A stretch of 64,000 bases of DNA from Marthasterias glacialis (Eukaryota > Echinodermata > Asteroidea > Forcipulatida > Asteriidae), in the NCBI GenBank assembly GCA_911728455.2, contig OU452221.1, positions 8,937,918 through 9,001,917 on the forward strand, in the 5' to 3' direction. Numbering within the stretch: position 1 is the stretch's first letter; each line of letters begins with the position of its first letter. The notes beneath the pieces were generated by a model, which saw only the letters and a program-made list of their open reading frames with translations, was not told the origin of the DNA and did not search any database. The translations under genes and the position numbers were made by a program. This document shows positions 37,501-44,200 of the stretch, piece after piece.

Positions 37501-40500
37501 ATTTCATAGCGCTGCTTAATGATAAGCAAATTTTTGTGCTAACTATAGCCCGCGCAAAACTCAAAATTTACGCACAGCACTCTGAGCAAAATACACTTTG
37601 CCACCCGGCATAGATTTTCCCCAGAAGAAATCAAAATATTGTCGAACTGTGCAGTTTTGTCTTTGATCAAACAGCCAGGTCTCAGGACCAGCTTTATAGA
37701 TAAACAACATACATGTAGTTGACACCAGACTGCAGACAAAAGTGAAGGCTCTTGTCCTCTGAACCCCGAACAGTTGTACCTGGTGTGGATTTCACAAAGC
37801 ACTAGGACTAGTCTTATCTCGAGTTAGGACAAGTAACTAGTCCAAACTTTACGAGTCATAAGTTAGGACTAGTCCTAAGTTCGGACTAGTTTTATGAAAT
37901 CCACTGCTGGGCAACCAGAGGCCCTTGTGGGCCTCCCTTGGACCCCGGCCGTGAACCGCAGAGCTCCACTCACTCCGCTCACCCTTGGTGGACTTTGGAA
38001 TTAGGGCCCACCACTAAAATTGATCTAGCTACAGCCATGGTCATCAGTTTTGCAGACATTACCAATGTTGTACCACATCCTCTGAAAATCCTACATGTCT
38101 GTACCTACTTTCTGCAACCAGCAACTAATGACTAATCAGAAAGCAATTAGTCCTAATTGGATAGCCACAGACAGGTTGAAAAGATAAACGTTTGGGTAAG
38201 TGTACACAGTGGAATGTACCTACCTACGACCTTAGGGACAAAAACCAATTATCAGTGTTTAAGAGTTTTGTTGCATTAAGAACAAGGCAATTAAAGATGA
38301 CAGATCTAGACCTGTTACAGCCTCAACAGTTCTCCCATTTAACAGTTAACATGGTACACACATGTACCACTATGGTAAAAACATGTACATGTACATGTAC
38401 ATGTACCACTAGCCAAATGCCAGTTGAAACACCAAAGAAAGTGTAAAAAAATCTATCTAAGCAGAGATGTAACTAGCTATTGACATAAAAATCTTAAAAA
38501 TCAGATTTAAGGCAAGGTCTGTATTTTGGGCACGGTGACTCAGGTGTCAGCGCCGCACTCATTGTGAACCCCGATGGCGGCAGTGGGACTGAGGGCCGAG
38601 TACGAATGTCGGTCACTTCCTACCCAAGACACTTCGTACCCAAGTCATTTCGTACCAATGTCACTTCGTACCCAATTCTATTCGTACCCCAGTCACTTCG
38701 CACCCAAGTCACTTCGTACCCAAGTCATTTCGTACCCATGTCACTTCGTACCCAATCGACTTAACTGTTATAATTATCAACGAATACAAAAATTGTGACC
38801 AACCTTTGTCAAAGTGTTCTGGTAATTTTAATTTGCGCTCGGGGTGAATCCTAATTTTTGTAAACACCTTGCTTCATTTTGGAGTGGTCCAATTACGTAA
38901 TTTTTAAGCACAACTACTGAGGGCGCCCTTTGGAATTTTGGAAGTTTAGCCATGTTTGTGGAATCTGGAGGTTACGCCCGTTAGTGTTATTATCGTTTTA
39001 AGATTTTTGAATATAAAAGATTTCGTTTGTTTTCTTAAATATGTGCATGATTTTGTTTGTTTGTGGTCATGAGATTCTTTTTATTAACATTTTCTTAACA
39101 TTTTCAGTTTGAAAAAAGGCTTCATTTTTTTCAATGAACAATTTATTTATTGTTTCAGCTTTTTTTTAGAGACATTTCAAAAAAATGACAAATGTTTTGT
39201 AATTTTTGGTTTTTTTGTTTAATTTTTTTTGTTTAAATTGTTTTTAAAATGAAAAGACTTTTTCTGAAAAGATTTGTTATAAAAATTAATCTCTTTTTAT
39301 TTTGGTGTGGTCCTAAATTTATCAACAAGATTTTAATTAAATGTCGCTGAGAATGGCTGTGCAAAAGTAGAAAAAAATAATCATTTAATTTTAACTTACA
39401 TGTAAATACTGTTCTGTTCTTTGAAATATCTATGTCCAGATTCAGTTTCGCATTTTTACACAAAAAAATACATCAGAAATTATGTACAGCGTCCAAATAA
39501 GGACTGGATAATTAATCAGCAAGTTGTTTAAAGTGTGCACTCAATGCGTGCAATTCTCCATCGTGATCGGACCAGTCAATGTTAGAGCGCAGGGGTGTTT
39601 GAGAAAAGTAAATAATTTGACACACATGACAAAGGTAAGTTAGGATTTTTTTAATGGCGGGGAAAGTATACAAACGGTGATTGATCTACCACAGATGGAT
39701 GTCTACATGAAAGAAAATAATGAACTTATTAAACCCAGGCAGAATGCACGATTGACGGGCAAACACATCCATTGATAGTACGCACCCTTGCTGGCGGCGG
39801 CAACATTAAACACAGACAACTGTTTGAGTACGAAGTGACTTGGGTACGAAATGACTTGGGTGCGAAGTGACTTGGGTACGAATTGACTTGGGTACGAAGT
39901 GACTTGGGTAAACAATTTTGGGTACAAAGTGACTTGGGTACGAAGTGACCGAAATGCCCGAGTACATGGGAGGAAAATACTTAATGAAACAATGATTAAA
40001 TTATAACAATGCTAGACGTATCCTATCTTAAAAAGCTCACAATACAATGTGATCTTTTAAATTATCACACATCATGATCAATGAAAAACAGACGCATCAG
40101 TCATGTTAGAAATTCTGAATTTCTGTCTTTACTTGTGATAAGTGTTGCGACCCATTCCCCATTGAAATTTGTTCTTCGTACACTTTTTAGGCTCTCTAAG
40201 ATTATCTTGACAGTTTAAAAACCATAGCACTTACATATAGGAAAAATATTTAAGCAAAAGATTCTACAAAGTTTGACCACTGACGCGCCAGTGTGTGCAA
40301 ATTTATCTCCAATCGCAAAATACTTTAACTGTGTCTGGAAATAGGCGCTTTTACCTGAGAAAGTGCGCTCTGACGACTGGTACATGTACAAGAGGCTAGC
40401 AGTGCGTGCACATCCGAAAAGACAGGATTATCATTTTTGAGACATGGTGTTTTCCAAACTTTCCCGATTTAAGATTTTTGTGGGATCGGGACAATATAAG

Positions 40501-41894
40501 GAATTTGGGGGACAAATATTAAAAAATCCAATTTCAGATTTAATGCTGCATCTCTGATCCGAGTGGCCCATCTAGTGGGCTCGTTCTTTTTTTTTCCTCA
40601 AGCTACTCGGAAACCAATGAGCAGATTGTTCATTACGGCGTCAAAGTCGAGTCCCATACAATGCCATAGGGATGAAACGGAAAGAACACCATGGTTGGCT
40701 ACATGCAGTGGATTAAAAACAGTTTTGGGAAAACCCTGCTAACAGCCAGCAGGCCATGGCCTTGCTGACAGCCATTTGTCATGACACAACAGGGAGAAGG
40801 GGATCCATGGGGCCAACGGGAGCAATAGGAAATGAATGTGATATTTTCAGGATATGTAAAACTCATTCCGCACCGGTATTATTCATTAATAACAAAGCAT
40901 GACTTGTTTTTGCATTCATGTATCTGAAAAAAATGGCAGGTACCTTTTCACCAGGCAGACATAAACAGTCTGAATTTAGGATAAAAGTCTGAAATTTTTC
41001 ATCCCTGTGAGTACATCGCACCTTTTTAAGCAATATTAGTAAATACCTCGGAGAGTTTAGGCACTCTGATTGGTCGAAGACTGGTCACCTGGGGTGCATT
41101 AACATGTGATATAAAGACCGACTCTGTAAACTAGGGAATAAATGGCACCTAAACAAGCATTGTTGTGTAAGAAGTATGTACTGTGCATGTTGTGCGGGGA
41201 ACTTTCAAATTGGGCTCGGTCCATTAACAACGGCCAGCCACCAACCCGATCATTACCACGCAGTGGAGACCCAGTCCTTACACTGTTATTGCCTAAATAT
41301 TTATTTTTCATGAAGTTTCATGATTTGTTTTCCTTTTTAAAAACCTTCGTTTCCTTTGTTTTCACTTACCTGTACCATGTCGAGAACGAGTCCAGCACCC
41401 ACTGTACCGAACCCAGCAATAAGAAACGGCAAGAAAACCTGCAAAGTTATACTGAAAGATGACTCTTCCTTGTGGTCGACCACACCCACTTCCTCATGCC
41501 CCACCCCTTCCTCATCTTCCTCTGAGCGTCTATGCAGAAGAGGTACAGTGAAGGAGGTCTCTATCTCTGCATCATCATCATCAACAACACCATCGATACC
41601 GCCCGCAGTGGTGGTGACACCTAATCCACCTCCTTGATCGGTGTCTTTACGGTGACTAACATCGCCATTCCAAGCACCGTCCAGAGCCGAAGGTGCACTT
41701 TCTTTATTATGAAAAGTTACATGTACGTCAGCGATGTGATTTCCGGCCTCGTCTATTGTGGGGCCCATCTCTAGCTCAATCTTAGGCACCATGGTTTTGG
41801 ATCTAGCACCGGAAGCCCTCGCTGGAATTCGTTGTCTTAGTGTTGTACCCTGTTTGTCATCGCCATTTGTCTCAGACAGTTTGTCAGCATGCAT
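13362..41894 (-). CDS. SLC41A (paralogue not resolved): SLC41A-type (MgtE-related) divalent cation/Mg2+ transporter, nine coding exons
   Basis: The coding join on the minus strand is 41894-41370, 30387-30280, 24661-24590, 21936-21792, 21262-21116, 18111-17949, 17668-17460, 15512-15364, 13547-13362. This makes 1704 bases and 567 residues. All junctions are GT-AG with matching phases (0,0,0,1,1,2,1,0). The order of conserved blocks matches vertebrate SLC41A1/2: [10 protein letters not shown] in the first membrane segment, then [70 protein letters not shown] and a C-terminal [18 protein letters not shown]. The two Pro-Asp/Gly-Asp rich repeats are the paired MgtE-like domains thought to line the ion path. 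Length is close to the SLC41A2 size as I remember it. Family role: Mg2+ transport, Na+-coupled efflux for SLC41A1, at the plasma or internal membranes. Which paralogue this is cannot be told from the window. Confidence 0.93.
13621..13720. mobile_element. Palindromic MITE, GGATTTCACAAAG/ACTAGTCCTAA family, copy 1
   Basis: A ~100-bp hairpin ending GGGGTGGATTTATC... and complement ...AATCCACCCC, with repeated GGACTAGTCCTAA palindromes. It lies in the last SLC41A intron, about 75 bases upstream of the terminal exon. Other copies are at 29876-30017 and 37778-37912. Confidence 0.75.
13850..14785 (-). repeat. LINE-like 3' region with ~150-bp tandem repeats and (TAA)n tail
   Basis: Four imperfect units of about 150-152 bases start near 14100, 14252, 14404 and 14554. 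Each contains CTCTAAATATTGG, AAAACACC, ACAAAGAGCACACAATAA and AATGAATTTACAAATGAGAA. On the minus strand they follow an RT-like ORF remnant, and the block ends in TAATAATAATAATAAT near 13850-13862. This fits the 3' UTR and simple-repeat tail of a truncated non-LTR retrotransposon inserted in the SLC41A intron. Confidence 0.55.
14786..14999 (-). pseudogene. Remnant of retrotransposon ORF C-terminus
   Basis: A minus-strand frame of about 70 codons ends in TGA at 14786-14788. It contains [20 protein letters not shown] and a following [10 protein letters not shown]. The W-x-x-I-P spacing and the short hydrophobic tail resemble the C-terminal segment after the reverse transcriptase domain of many non-LTR retrotransposons. 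There is an in-frame stop just upstream and no RT catalytic YxDD motif, so it is a 5'-truncated remnant. Family assignment is inference. Confidence 0.45.
15364..15512 (-). CDS. SLC41A exon 8 (residues 457-506)
   Basis: Acceptor TGTTTACAG, donor CAG|GTAAGC. It codes [20 protein letters not shown] and [20 protein letters not shown], corresponding to the family's VIPGHLIFLY and K-x-GHTSLT blocks. Confidence 0.92.
15637..16065. mobile_element. ~429-bp MITE with perfect central hairpin
   Basis: The terminal inverted repeats are GGTCATTCCACCAAGTTGGG (15641 on) and its complement at 16031-16060, both extending to ACACAGT. At the centre, 15811-15840 and 15844-15873 are perfect 30-base reverse complements separated by three bases. 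It lies in the SLC41A intron between exons 7 and 8. Confidence 0.8.
16298..16418. mobile_element. MITE, TTTTGAGATATGGTGGACA family, copy 2
   Basis: The left end is TAGCCTTTTTGAGGTATGG and the right end is the complement of TAGCCTTTTTGAGATATGG. The inner arms TTTGGTTTGGGT and ACCCAAACCAAA also pair, so nearly the whole 121 bp folds back. Confidence 0.7.
16566..17106. mobile_element. MITE, GGTGGCAGCAGAC family, copy interrupted by two other elements
   Basis: The left terminus GACTTTTGAATGCCAGGTGG is at 16566, and its partner (AAGTCTGCTGCCACCTAGTG) is about 500 bases away. Between them sit a 310-bp ATAGACCTTTC element (16612-16921) and a diverged GGCTGTGTCTGAATC-type element (about 16934-17046). 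This is a nested insertion. Confidence 0.6.
16612..16921. mobile_element. MITE, ATAGACCTTTC family, copy 1
   Basis: Ends are ATAGACCTTTC and complement GAAAGGTCTAT. The interior shares GGACGGCCAAATGTAGCAAA and TTGGTTGGCAAAAACTTGGG with the copy at 17119-17416. A 65-codon plus frame inside is not conserved in the second copy. Confidence 0.75.
17119..17416. mobile_element. MITE, ATAGACCTTTC family, copy 2
   Basis: It is collinear with 16612-16921, in the same orientation, about 200 bp away. The right end has a mismatch (GAAAGGTGTAT). It starts close to the donor of SLC41A exon 7. Confidence 0.75.
17460..17668 (-). CDS. SLC41A exon 7 (residues 387-457)
   Basis: Acceptor TGATTAG, donor G|GTGAGT. 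It codes the second MgtE-like core: CGGLVLDV, then [20 protein letters not shown] and the Pro-Gly rich loop before FFGSG. Asn-Gly-x-Gly-Gly-Asn is the key conserved motif. A 298-bp MITE starts 44 bases downstream of the donor. Confidence 0.93.
17949..18111 (-). CDS. SLC41A exon 6 (residues 333-387)
   Basis: Acceptor CTCTCCCAG, donor AG|GTGCGT. It codes a helix ([19 protein letters not shown]) and the conserved [15 protein letters not shown] segment, matching the family's H-S-G-W-E-P-V-I-x-A-M pattern. Phase 1 in, phase 2 out. Confidence 0.9.
18478..18671. mobile_element. Repeat of GGGCCCAATTTCATAGAGC family
   Basis: It begins GGGCCCAATTTCATAGAGCA followed by GCTTAAGCAG, and ends in the partly complementary GGCAGCTCAGAAACTGGTCC. 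Related starts occur at 21511, 30556, 37497, 58738 and 58796, each with CAATTTCA(T/A) followed by a G-C-T-C-T-G-C or G-C-T-G-C motif. Confidence 0.6.
18780..19200 (+). repeat. Interspersed repeat, inverted partner of 20385-20660
   Basis: It carries GCTGGCACAAAGAAACCCTG, GGACAAAGGTCTGGAATCGG and CTCTTTGTGTGGGTGAAAC. All three blocks appear in reverse complement and reversed order at 20385-20660. Both copies lie in the SLC41A intron between exons 5 and 6. Confidence 0.65.
19868..20005. mobile_element. MITE, GGTGGCAGCAGAC family, copy 2
   Basis: Left GGTTGCAGCAGACTTACCAG and right CTGGTAAGTCTGCTGCCCCC are inverted. It is slightly longer than the copy at 12991, with a ~50-base unique centre. Confidence 0.7.
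20385..20660 (-). repeat. Interspersed repeat, inverted partner of 18780-19200
   Basis: It contains CCCCGATTCCAGACCTTTGT and CAGGGTTTCTTTGTGCCAG, the complements of the blocks in the other copy. If both are transcribed in the SLC41A pre-mRNA they could pair across about 1.3 kb. Confidence 0.6.
20900..21064 (-). repeat. tRNA-derived SINE (minus strand)
   Basis: The minus strand reads GTCGTGGCCGGGCGGTTTAG as a Ser/Leu-tRNA-like head, TGTGGGTTCGAATCCCGGTC as a perfect B-box, then TGTGTCCTTGAGCAAGACAC, a central block shared with the copy at 28282. The 3' part is truncated. It ends about 50 bases before exon 5 of SLC41A. Confidence 0.7.
21116..21262 (-). CDS. SLC41A exon 5 (residues 284-333)
   Basis: Acceptor CACTCTTCAG. 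It codes [20 protein letters not shown] and [19 protein letters not shown], the central MgtE-like signature (Asn-Pro-Asp-Asn and Gly-Asp). I chose the donor G|GTATGT at 21116/21115. A second GTATGT donor 36 bases further on keeps the same phase and would add 12 residues. The first gives the shorter loop, closer to vertebrate homologues. Confidence 0.88.
21579..21763 (-). mobile_element. Half-copy of TTAAAGG(T/G)CCCATGAA MITE
   Basis: It starts TTAAAGGGCCCATGAAGAGG and follows the 29073-29529 element in reverse to GCGC-AT-GATCCATGACGTAG, then stops. Only the terminal ~185 bases are present. It sits directly downstream of the SLC41A exon 4 donor. Confidence 0.75.
21792..21936 (-). CDS. SLC41A exon 4 (residues 236-284)
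   Basis: Acceptor TACGTAG, donor G|GTAAGA, phase 1 out. It codes two helices: [19 protein letters not shown] and [21 protein letters not shown] half-copy of the ~458-bp MITE family begins only about 28 bases downstream of its donor. Confidence 0.9.
22055..22327. mobile_element. Inverted-repeat element, TATATAACACC ends
   Basis: Left TATATAACACCCAAGCAGAT then TCATTTGATTGGAGGAT; the complement ATCCTCCAATCAAATGACAA is at 22285 and ends GATGTTATATAA. Arms are about 43 bases. Partial relatives occur near 47225-47330 and 48490-48775. Confidence 0.7.
22341..22480. repeat. Large palindrome with perfect 26-base arms
   Basis: Positions 22381-22406 and 22420-22445 are perfect reverse complements around a 13-base loop (TCGGCTTTGCCTC). 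Weaker pairing continues outward (AAGAATATTTT with AAAAATATTCTT; AATGTTTTTC). It is adjacent to the element ending at 22327 and may be its internal part. Confidence 0.75.
22600..22766 (-). repeat. tRNA-derived SINE, decayed
   Basis: The minus strand reads ATCGTGGCCGAGTGGTCTAA, then a damaged B-box, then TGTCCTTGAGCAAGGCATTT. It belongs to the same family as 20900-21064 but has lost GGTTCGA (now GGTTTAT), so it should be inactive. Confidence 0.6.
24160..24533 (-). repeat. SINE-like repeat with tRNA-like head (second family)
   Basis: On the minus strand the head GGCATGGGTGGCATGTGCGT and AAAGCACTTGCCTCTC lead to a degenerate B-box CTGGTTCAATTGC. A body of about 300 bases containing TTTTCTCCGGGCCCTCCAGT follows. 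It sits just downstream of SLC41A exon 3. Confidence 0.5.
24590..24661 (-). CDS. SLC41A exon 3 (residues 212-235)
   Basis: A 72-base microexon-like exon, acceptor TATTTGTAG and donor CAG|GTAGGT, phase 0. It codes [20 protein letters not shown] then Ala-Leu-Thr-Gln, which lines up with the family's N-I-G-x-M-D loop and the start of the next helix. Confidence 0.9.
25180..25487. mobile_element. MITE, GGTGGCAGCAGAC family, copy split by a second MITE
   Basis: Outer ends CAATAGGAGACTTTTGGGG and complement CCAAAGTCCCCCTATTG enclose GGTGGCAGCAGACTTCTC and the complement CGTCTGCTGCTAGCTAGC. An ACAGGCCTGA element (25252-25408) sits in its middle, flanked by GTGTGC on both sides. Confidence 0.8.
25252..25408. 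mobile_element. MITE, ACAGGCCTGA family, copy 3 with GTGTGC target duplication
   Basis: ACAGGCCTGATTGCTTCATT at the left and TCAGGCCTGT at the right. The bases just outside are GTGTGC on each side (25246-25251 and 25409-25414), a likely 6-bp target duplication. Its insertion into the GGTGGCAGCAGAC element is therefore recent relative to that host element. Confidence 0.8.
26417..26465 (+). repeat. Telomere-like CCCTAA/CCCTAG variant stretch
   Basis: CTACCCCTAGCCCTAACTCT runs into AACCCTAACGCTAGCCCTAG; about seven 6-base units of CCCTAA with A-to-G and other changes. This is the C-rich telomere motif of metazoans in degenerate interstitial form, or a chance simple repeat. Confidence 0.5.
26481..26773. 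mobile_element. piggyBac-like MITE flanked by TTAA
   Basis: The 293-bp element begins CACGTTGACTGCCG and ends with the complement CGGCAGTCAACGTC. TTAA lies immediately outside on both sides (26477-26480, 26774-26777). TTAA target duplications are diagnostic of piggyBac-type transposition. No transposase frame is present. Inside are palindromic TACGAGTATACTCGTA and GCGCGCATGCGC motifs. Confidence 0.75.
27301..27553. repeat. Triplicated tRNA-like unit, two direct and one inverted
   Basis: CCCATACACCGATGTGTGTA then AAGCACTGTATGCTCAGTAC occurs at 27302 and 27393 on the plus strand. It occurs again at about 27498-27548 on the minus strand, where it continues into TTGGTTCACATCCCACCGG, which looks like a B-box. 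Poly-A and AATAAAT tracts separate the units. A tRNA-derived SINE head copied next to itself is the simplest reading. Confidence 0.6.
28282..28718 (+). mobile_element. Full-length tRNA-derived SINE
   Basis: The head GGCGTGTCGTGGCCGAGCGG resembles a type II (Leu/Ser) tRNA 5' half. The B-box GGTTCGAGTCC is at 28350-28360. A central block TGTGTCCTTAAGCAAGACAC resembles the core domains of CORE/Deu-type SINEs. The tail ends GCACTATATAAGAACTGCAT and (TAT)n. It is the most complete SINE here. Open frames crossing it are not genes. Confidence 0.8.
29073..29529. mobile_element. 457-bp MITE, TTAAAGG(T/G)CCCATGAA family, copy 2
   Basis: Bounded by TTAAAGGTCCCATGAATTA and complement TTCATGGGCCCTTTAA. 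It is collinear with 9461-9919 over its length with scattered substitutions. It lies in the SLC41A intron between exons 2 and 3. Confidence 0.85.
29876..30017. mobile_element. Palindromic MITE, GGATTTCACAAAG family, copy 2
   Basis: CCAGGTGTGGATTTCACAAA at the left, complement TTTGTGAAATCC at the right, with GGACTAGTC and ACTAGTCCTAA inside. Compare 37778-37912, which matches it closely. Confidence 0.8.
30280..30387 (-). CDS. SLC41A exon 2 (residues 176-211)
   Basis: Acceptor TTGCCTGCAG; donor GCA|GTAAGT; phase 0 at both ends. It codes the [20 protein letters not shown] block, one of the most conserved stretches of SLC41 proteins, ending at Ser-Thr-Ala. The following Val starts exon 3, restoring the family's ASRLSTAV-N motif. 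Confidence 0.93.
30556..30682. mobile_element. Hairpin repeat, GGGTCCAGTTTCATGGCTCT ends
   Basis: The left end is complemented at the right by AGTGCCATGATTCTGAAATA and GGGCCC. The inner GCATGGATTCTACAGG palindromic block also folds. It is related to the GGGCCCAATTTCATAGAGC family. Confidence 0.55.
32341..32690 (+). repeat. SINE-like repeat, long form
   Basis: The head is diverged, but GTGTGAGTTTGAATCCCAGC is a B-box and TTGTGTCCTCGAGCAAGATG the shared central block. The body includes AAATGGGTACCTGCGAAGGG, and the end AAAATGCGCTACATAAGAAC plus AT-rich repeats matches the tail style of the 28282 SINE. A short duplication of the tail follows at 32700-32765. Confidence 0.65.
33028..34244. mobile_element. 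Foldback transposable element 1 (42-bp tandem units in both arms)
   Basis: The left arm (33028-33387) and right arm (33716-34244) are reverse complements. The outermost 33 bases are identical (33028-33060 with 34212-34244), starting TATGGTGGCCCTGAAGGGAC. Inside them each arm is a tandem array of a 42-bp unit: about 7 units at the left, about 11 at the right. Units contain GTGCGCACACGTATGCAATG and GTCGTGAACCAAATCGCGAA. GAAATG flanks the element on both sides (33022-33027 and 34245-34250), a likely target duplication. The ~330-bp centre has no convincing gene. Long open frames in the arms exist only because 42 is a multiple of three. It lies in SLC41A intron 1. Confidence 0.85.
35501..35896. 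mobile_element. ~396-bp MITE, GAACCGTACG family, TTAAAGGCA ends
   Basis: The left end TTAAAGGCAAAGTATACCTT is answered by TATGCAATGCCTTTAA at the right. The interior has GAACCGTACG and AAAAGGTGGCAGCGTTTTTG. A perfect 14-base-arm hairpin (TCTGAGAAGCGTTA) lies at 35691-35724. Related copies are at 10250, 45720 and 56566. Confidence 0.75.
37778..37912. mobile_element. Palindromic MITE, GGATTTCACAAAG family, copy 3
   Basis: GGTGTGGATTTCACAAAGCA at the left, complement TTTTATGAAATCCAC at the right. It closely resembles 29876-30017 in sequence and layout. Confidence 0.8.
38609..39952. mobile_element. Foldback transposable element 2 (16-bp tandem units in both arms)
   Basis: The left arm (38609 to about 38755) has nine units of TCACTTCGTACCCAAG and variants. 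The right arm (about 39826-39952) has about eight units in the inverse orientation, GTACGAAGTGACTTGG. The outer ends are TCGGTCACTTC and complement GAAGTGACCGA. AATG flanks both ends (38605-38608, 39953-39956). The 1.07-kb centre is AT-rich with no transposase. The short reading frames of repeated Ser-Tyr-Pro are an effect of the repeat. It lies in SLC41A intron 1. Confidence 0.8.
41370..41894 (-). CDS. SLC41A exon 1 (residues 1-175)
   Basis: The start ATG at 41894 has A at -3 (CACAAGATGC). The frame stays open upstream to a TAA without another ATG. A TTCTCAG acceptor-like site near 41957 suggests a 5' UTR intron. The exon codes a long hydrophilic N-terminus with an acidic run (DDDDAE, residues 105-110), a possible dileucine signal (VPLL, 117-120), a second acidic stretch (EEDEE) and the first membrane helix (about 148-172). 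The donor is CAG|GTAAGT. The N-terminal region is poorly conserved in the family. Confidence 0.88.
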
Positions 41895-42806
41895 CTTGTG
41901 GTCCTTCCCAGTGCACTTCTTAAATGTGCACTGTACTAGGCAAAGTTCTTGACCTGAGAATGCTGTCTTTTAGGCACATTTTGTAGCAGACCGATGTGAA
42001 AGGATGGATCATCTTAACCTGGTAATATGTATGGTGACTGAGAATCAAAAGATATAAAGATGACTAAATCAAGGGAAAAACCTATAACAAAAAGAAAGAA
42101 AAGCAGGCAAATGTTAAGTTTTATTGTTTGTTTTTGATTAGTAAGCTATGTTGTTATTTTAAGGGGAATGGTCACTGAAATTAAACATATTCATAAACAG
42201 AATGCATGAACATGGGAAAGGCATTTCACAATAAACTCCAATACAAAATACTTCAAGAAACCTGCATGTCCATACAATTTGTACCCACATAGTTTTCAGT
42301 TTGCTGGACCTAATTTATGGAACAATCTCCTTCTTCATATCAAACTGGCTACCACTATATCACACGTTTCACAATACTTTCCAAAACTTTTCTGTTCAAC
42401 CTATCATACATGTAGTTTTTTCTCTTTTGTTTTTTCGAGTGCTTAGAGACTTTTTTCTTGTCGGTGTTAGGTGCCATATAAAAAATACAGTTATTATTTA
42501 ACTATTTAGGCCTACATGAATGACACCTTGGTGAGGTGTAGTAGCTCACTGCATAAACTTGTAACAGTACCGATTGTGGGCTAGGCACCTACAATCGGTA
42601 CTGTTGGATGAGAGCACAGTTTGCAGTTGTGACTTTGCGCAAGATGTGCCGCTGTTGGCTTTACTCAGCCGTCAGAAAGCTGTTTCGAACACAGTTGCGT
42701 CATAAAAGTTTTTCCAGTTCAAATCGTTTACACGCAAGTCTATACATGTACACATAACAAGAGGCCAAAATTAATGACCAATATTCAGAAAATGGCGAGT
42801 AAGATT

Positions 42807-43585
42807 ACAAGTCGACTCGAGACATCTCATCCGTTGAGAACATCATCCATTGAGACAATTCGACGGTTCAGACAACTCGACGGTCAAGACAAGGCGACCA
42901 TGCAGTCGAGACAAGTCAGTGTTCAGAAACGCTCCCACTTCCCTTTTTGCGAAGGGGGCTGCAAAAATTTCATCTGGCATGTGGGATGGATGGCAGATGG
43001 TTGTACTGATGGAAATAAAACTAACAAACAAACTATTTTAATATCTTTTTTTAAAATATTTATTTGGGGCCTATTTAATTGTTTTCACCCTCGGCTCTGG
43101 AACCAAGGGCAAGTCAAACAAGCCAACGCTCCCAGGAATCCGTGCCAGGGACCCGTGTTATGCTTAACGCACAGGGGCTCATCCACCTGAGGTTTGCCTC
43201 ACACGGGGCCCATCCACCTGCAAAGCACAACTTCAATGCGCCCGCAACACACAGGGCCCAGCGCCCATCCACCCCAAATTCCACTGCAAAGCATGGCTCC
43301 AAAGCTCAATTCAATGTGCCCGGAACATGACGCATTGGGCTCACCACCCCGAAGGTTTGCATGCAAAGCATGGCTGGAATAACCCATCCGGCGACACGTC
43401 ATGTAAGTAATCTGAACGGTTGACTCGTCTTGTCTTAACCGACGACCTGTCTCGACATCTCGAGTTTCTGACGGTCTCACTGTCGAGTTGTCTGAACTGT
43501 TAACTTGTCCCACTAGACGACATTCTCAACGGACGAGTTATCCGGAGTCGACTTGTCCGACCGTTGGCGTTGACTTGTCTGACAT
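42807..43585. mobile_element. Foldback-like element 3 (degenerate tandem arms, C-rich centre)
   Basis: The left arm (about 42807-42935) starts ACAAGTCGACTC and runs through CAACTCGACGG-type units. The right arm (about 43405-43556, perhaps to 43585) is its complement, including CCGTTGAGAA against TTCTCAACGG. Units are imperfect, about 15-20 bases. The centre is unusual: GC-rich, with repeated GGGCCCATCCACC-like and GCAAAGCATGG motifs at 43150-43380. Boundaries and target duplication are unclear. It lies upstream of the SLC41A start. Confidence 0.65.
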
Positions 43586-43678
43586 TCAATCATCCATGCC
43601 AATTCACCCACCATGCCCACGGGGGCAGGTCCATCTAACACGTTACAACATACATCCCTTCCTTACCTTAGGCTTCCC

Positions 43679-43796
43679 TAGCCCCACACTAGACCCAGTA
43701 ATTGGGGCTCTCAACTCCTTTTTATCGTACGACCGATAATGTCAAAATCTCAAAAAAGGAGTTCAGCGCCCCAGTTACTGGGTCTAGTCAGTGCTA
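43679..43796. mobile_element. Hairpin element, ACTAGACCCAGTAA arms
   Basis: The ~45-base arms 43679-43723 and 43752-43796 pair well: CACTAGACCCAGTAATTGGG with complement CCAGTTACTGGGTCTAGT, and CAACTCCTTTTT with AAAAAAGGAGTT. A second inverted pair, GGATTTTTGACATTATGGGT with TCAAAAATCC, follows at 43852-43882, and TAGTAAATAG units repeat at 43899-43922. Confidence 0.7.
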
Positions 43797-44200
43797 GACT
43801 AGCATAAATAGGCACTGGTGACATGACTGACACAAAGTGACAGTGTAGCGAAGGATTTTTGACATTATGGGTCAAAAATCCTTTAGTTTGACTTAAATAG
43901 TAAATAGTAAATAGTAAATAGTGTAGTACTAAGGCTACCCTTACCCCTTTCCCTTAGAAAACTCAACTTACCACGTCTTGCAAAACGGTGCCACGTATTC
44001 TGAACATAGATCAAGGACTGAACAACAATTACTTGACAATCAGAACAATCGGAAACATCATCGACAAGTGAAGAAAGTGTATGTAACGTAATCTAGATCC
44101 ACGTCGCACACGCTAACTCTGCAAGTGATGAGCAGTGTGTGACTGACTTTAACATGCCGCCCCCTAGTGGTACAATCTGTAAAGTTTCGTGTGTGCGCAC

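Noticed and set aside
41356..41637. Plus-strand open frame opposite SLC41A exon 1
   Set aside because: It is a shadow of the real minus-strand exon, which has clear homology and splice sites.
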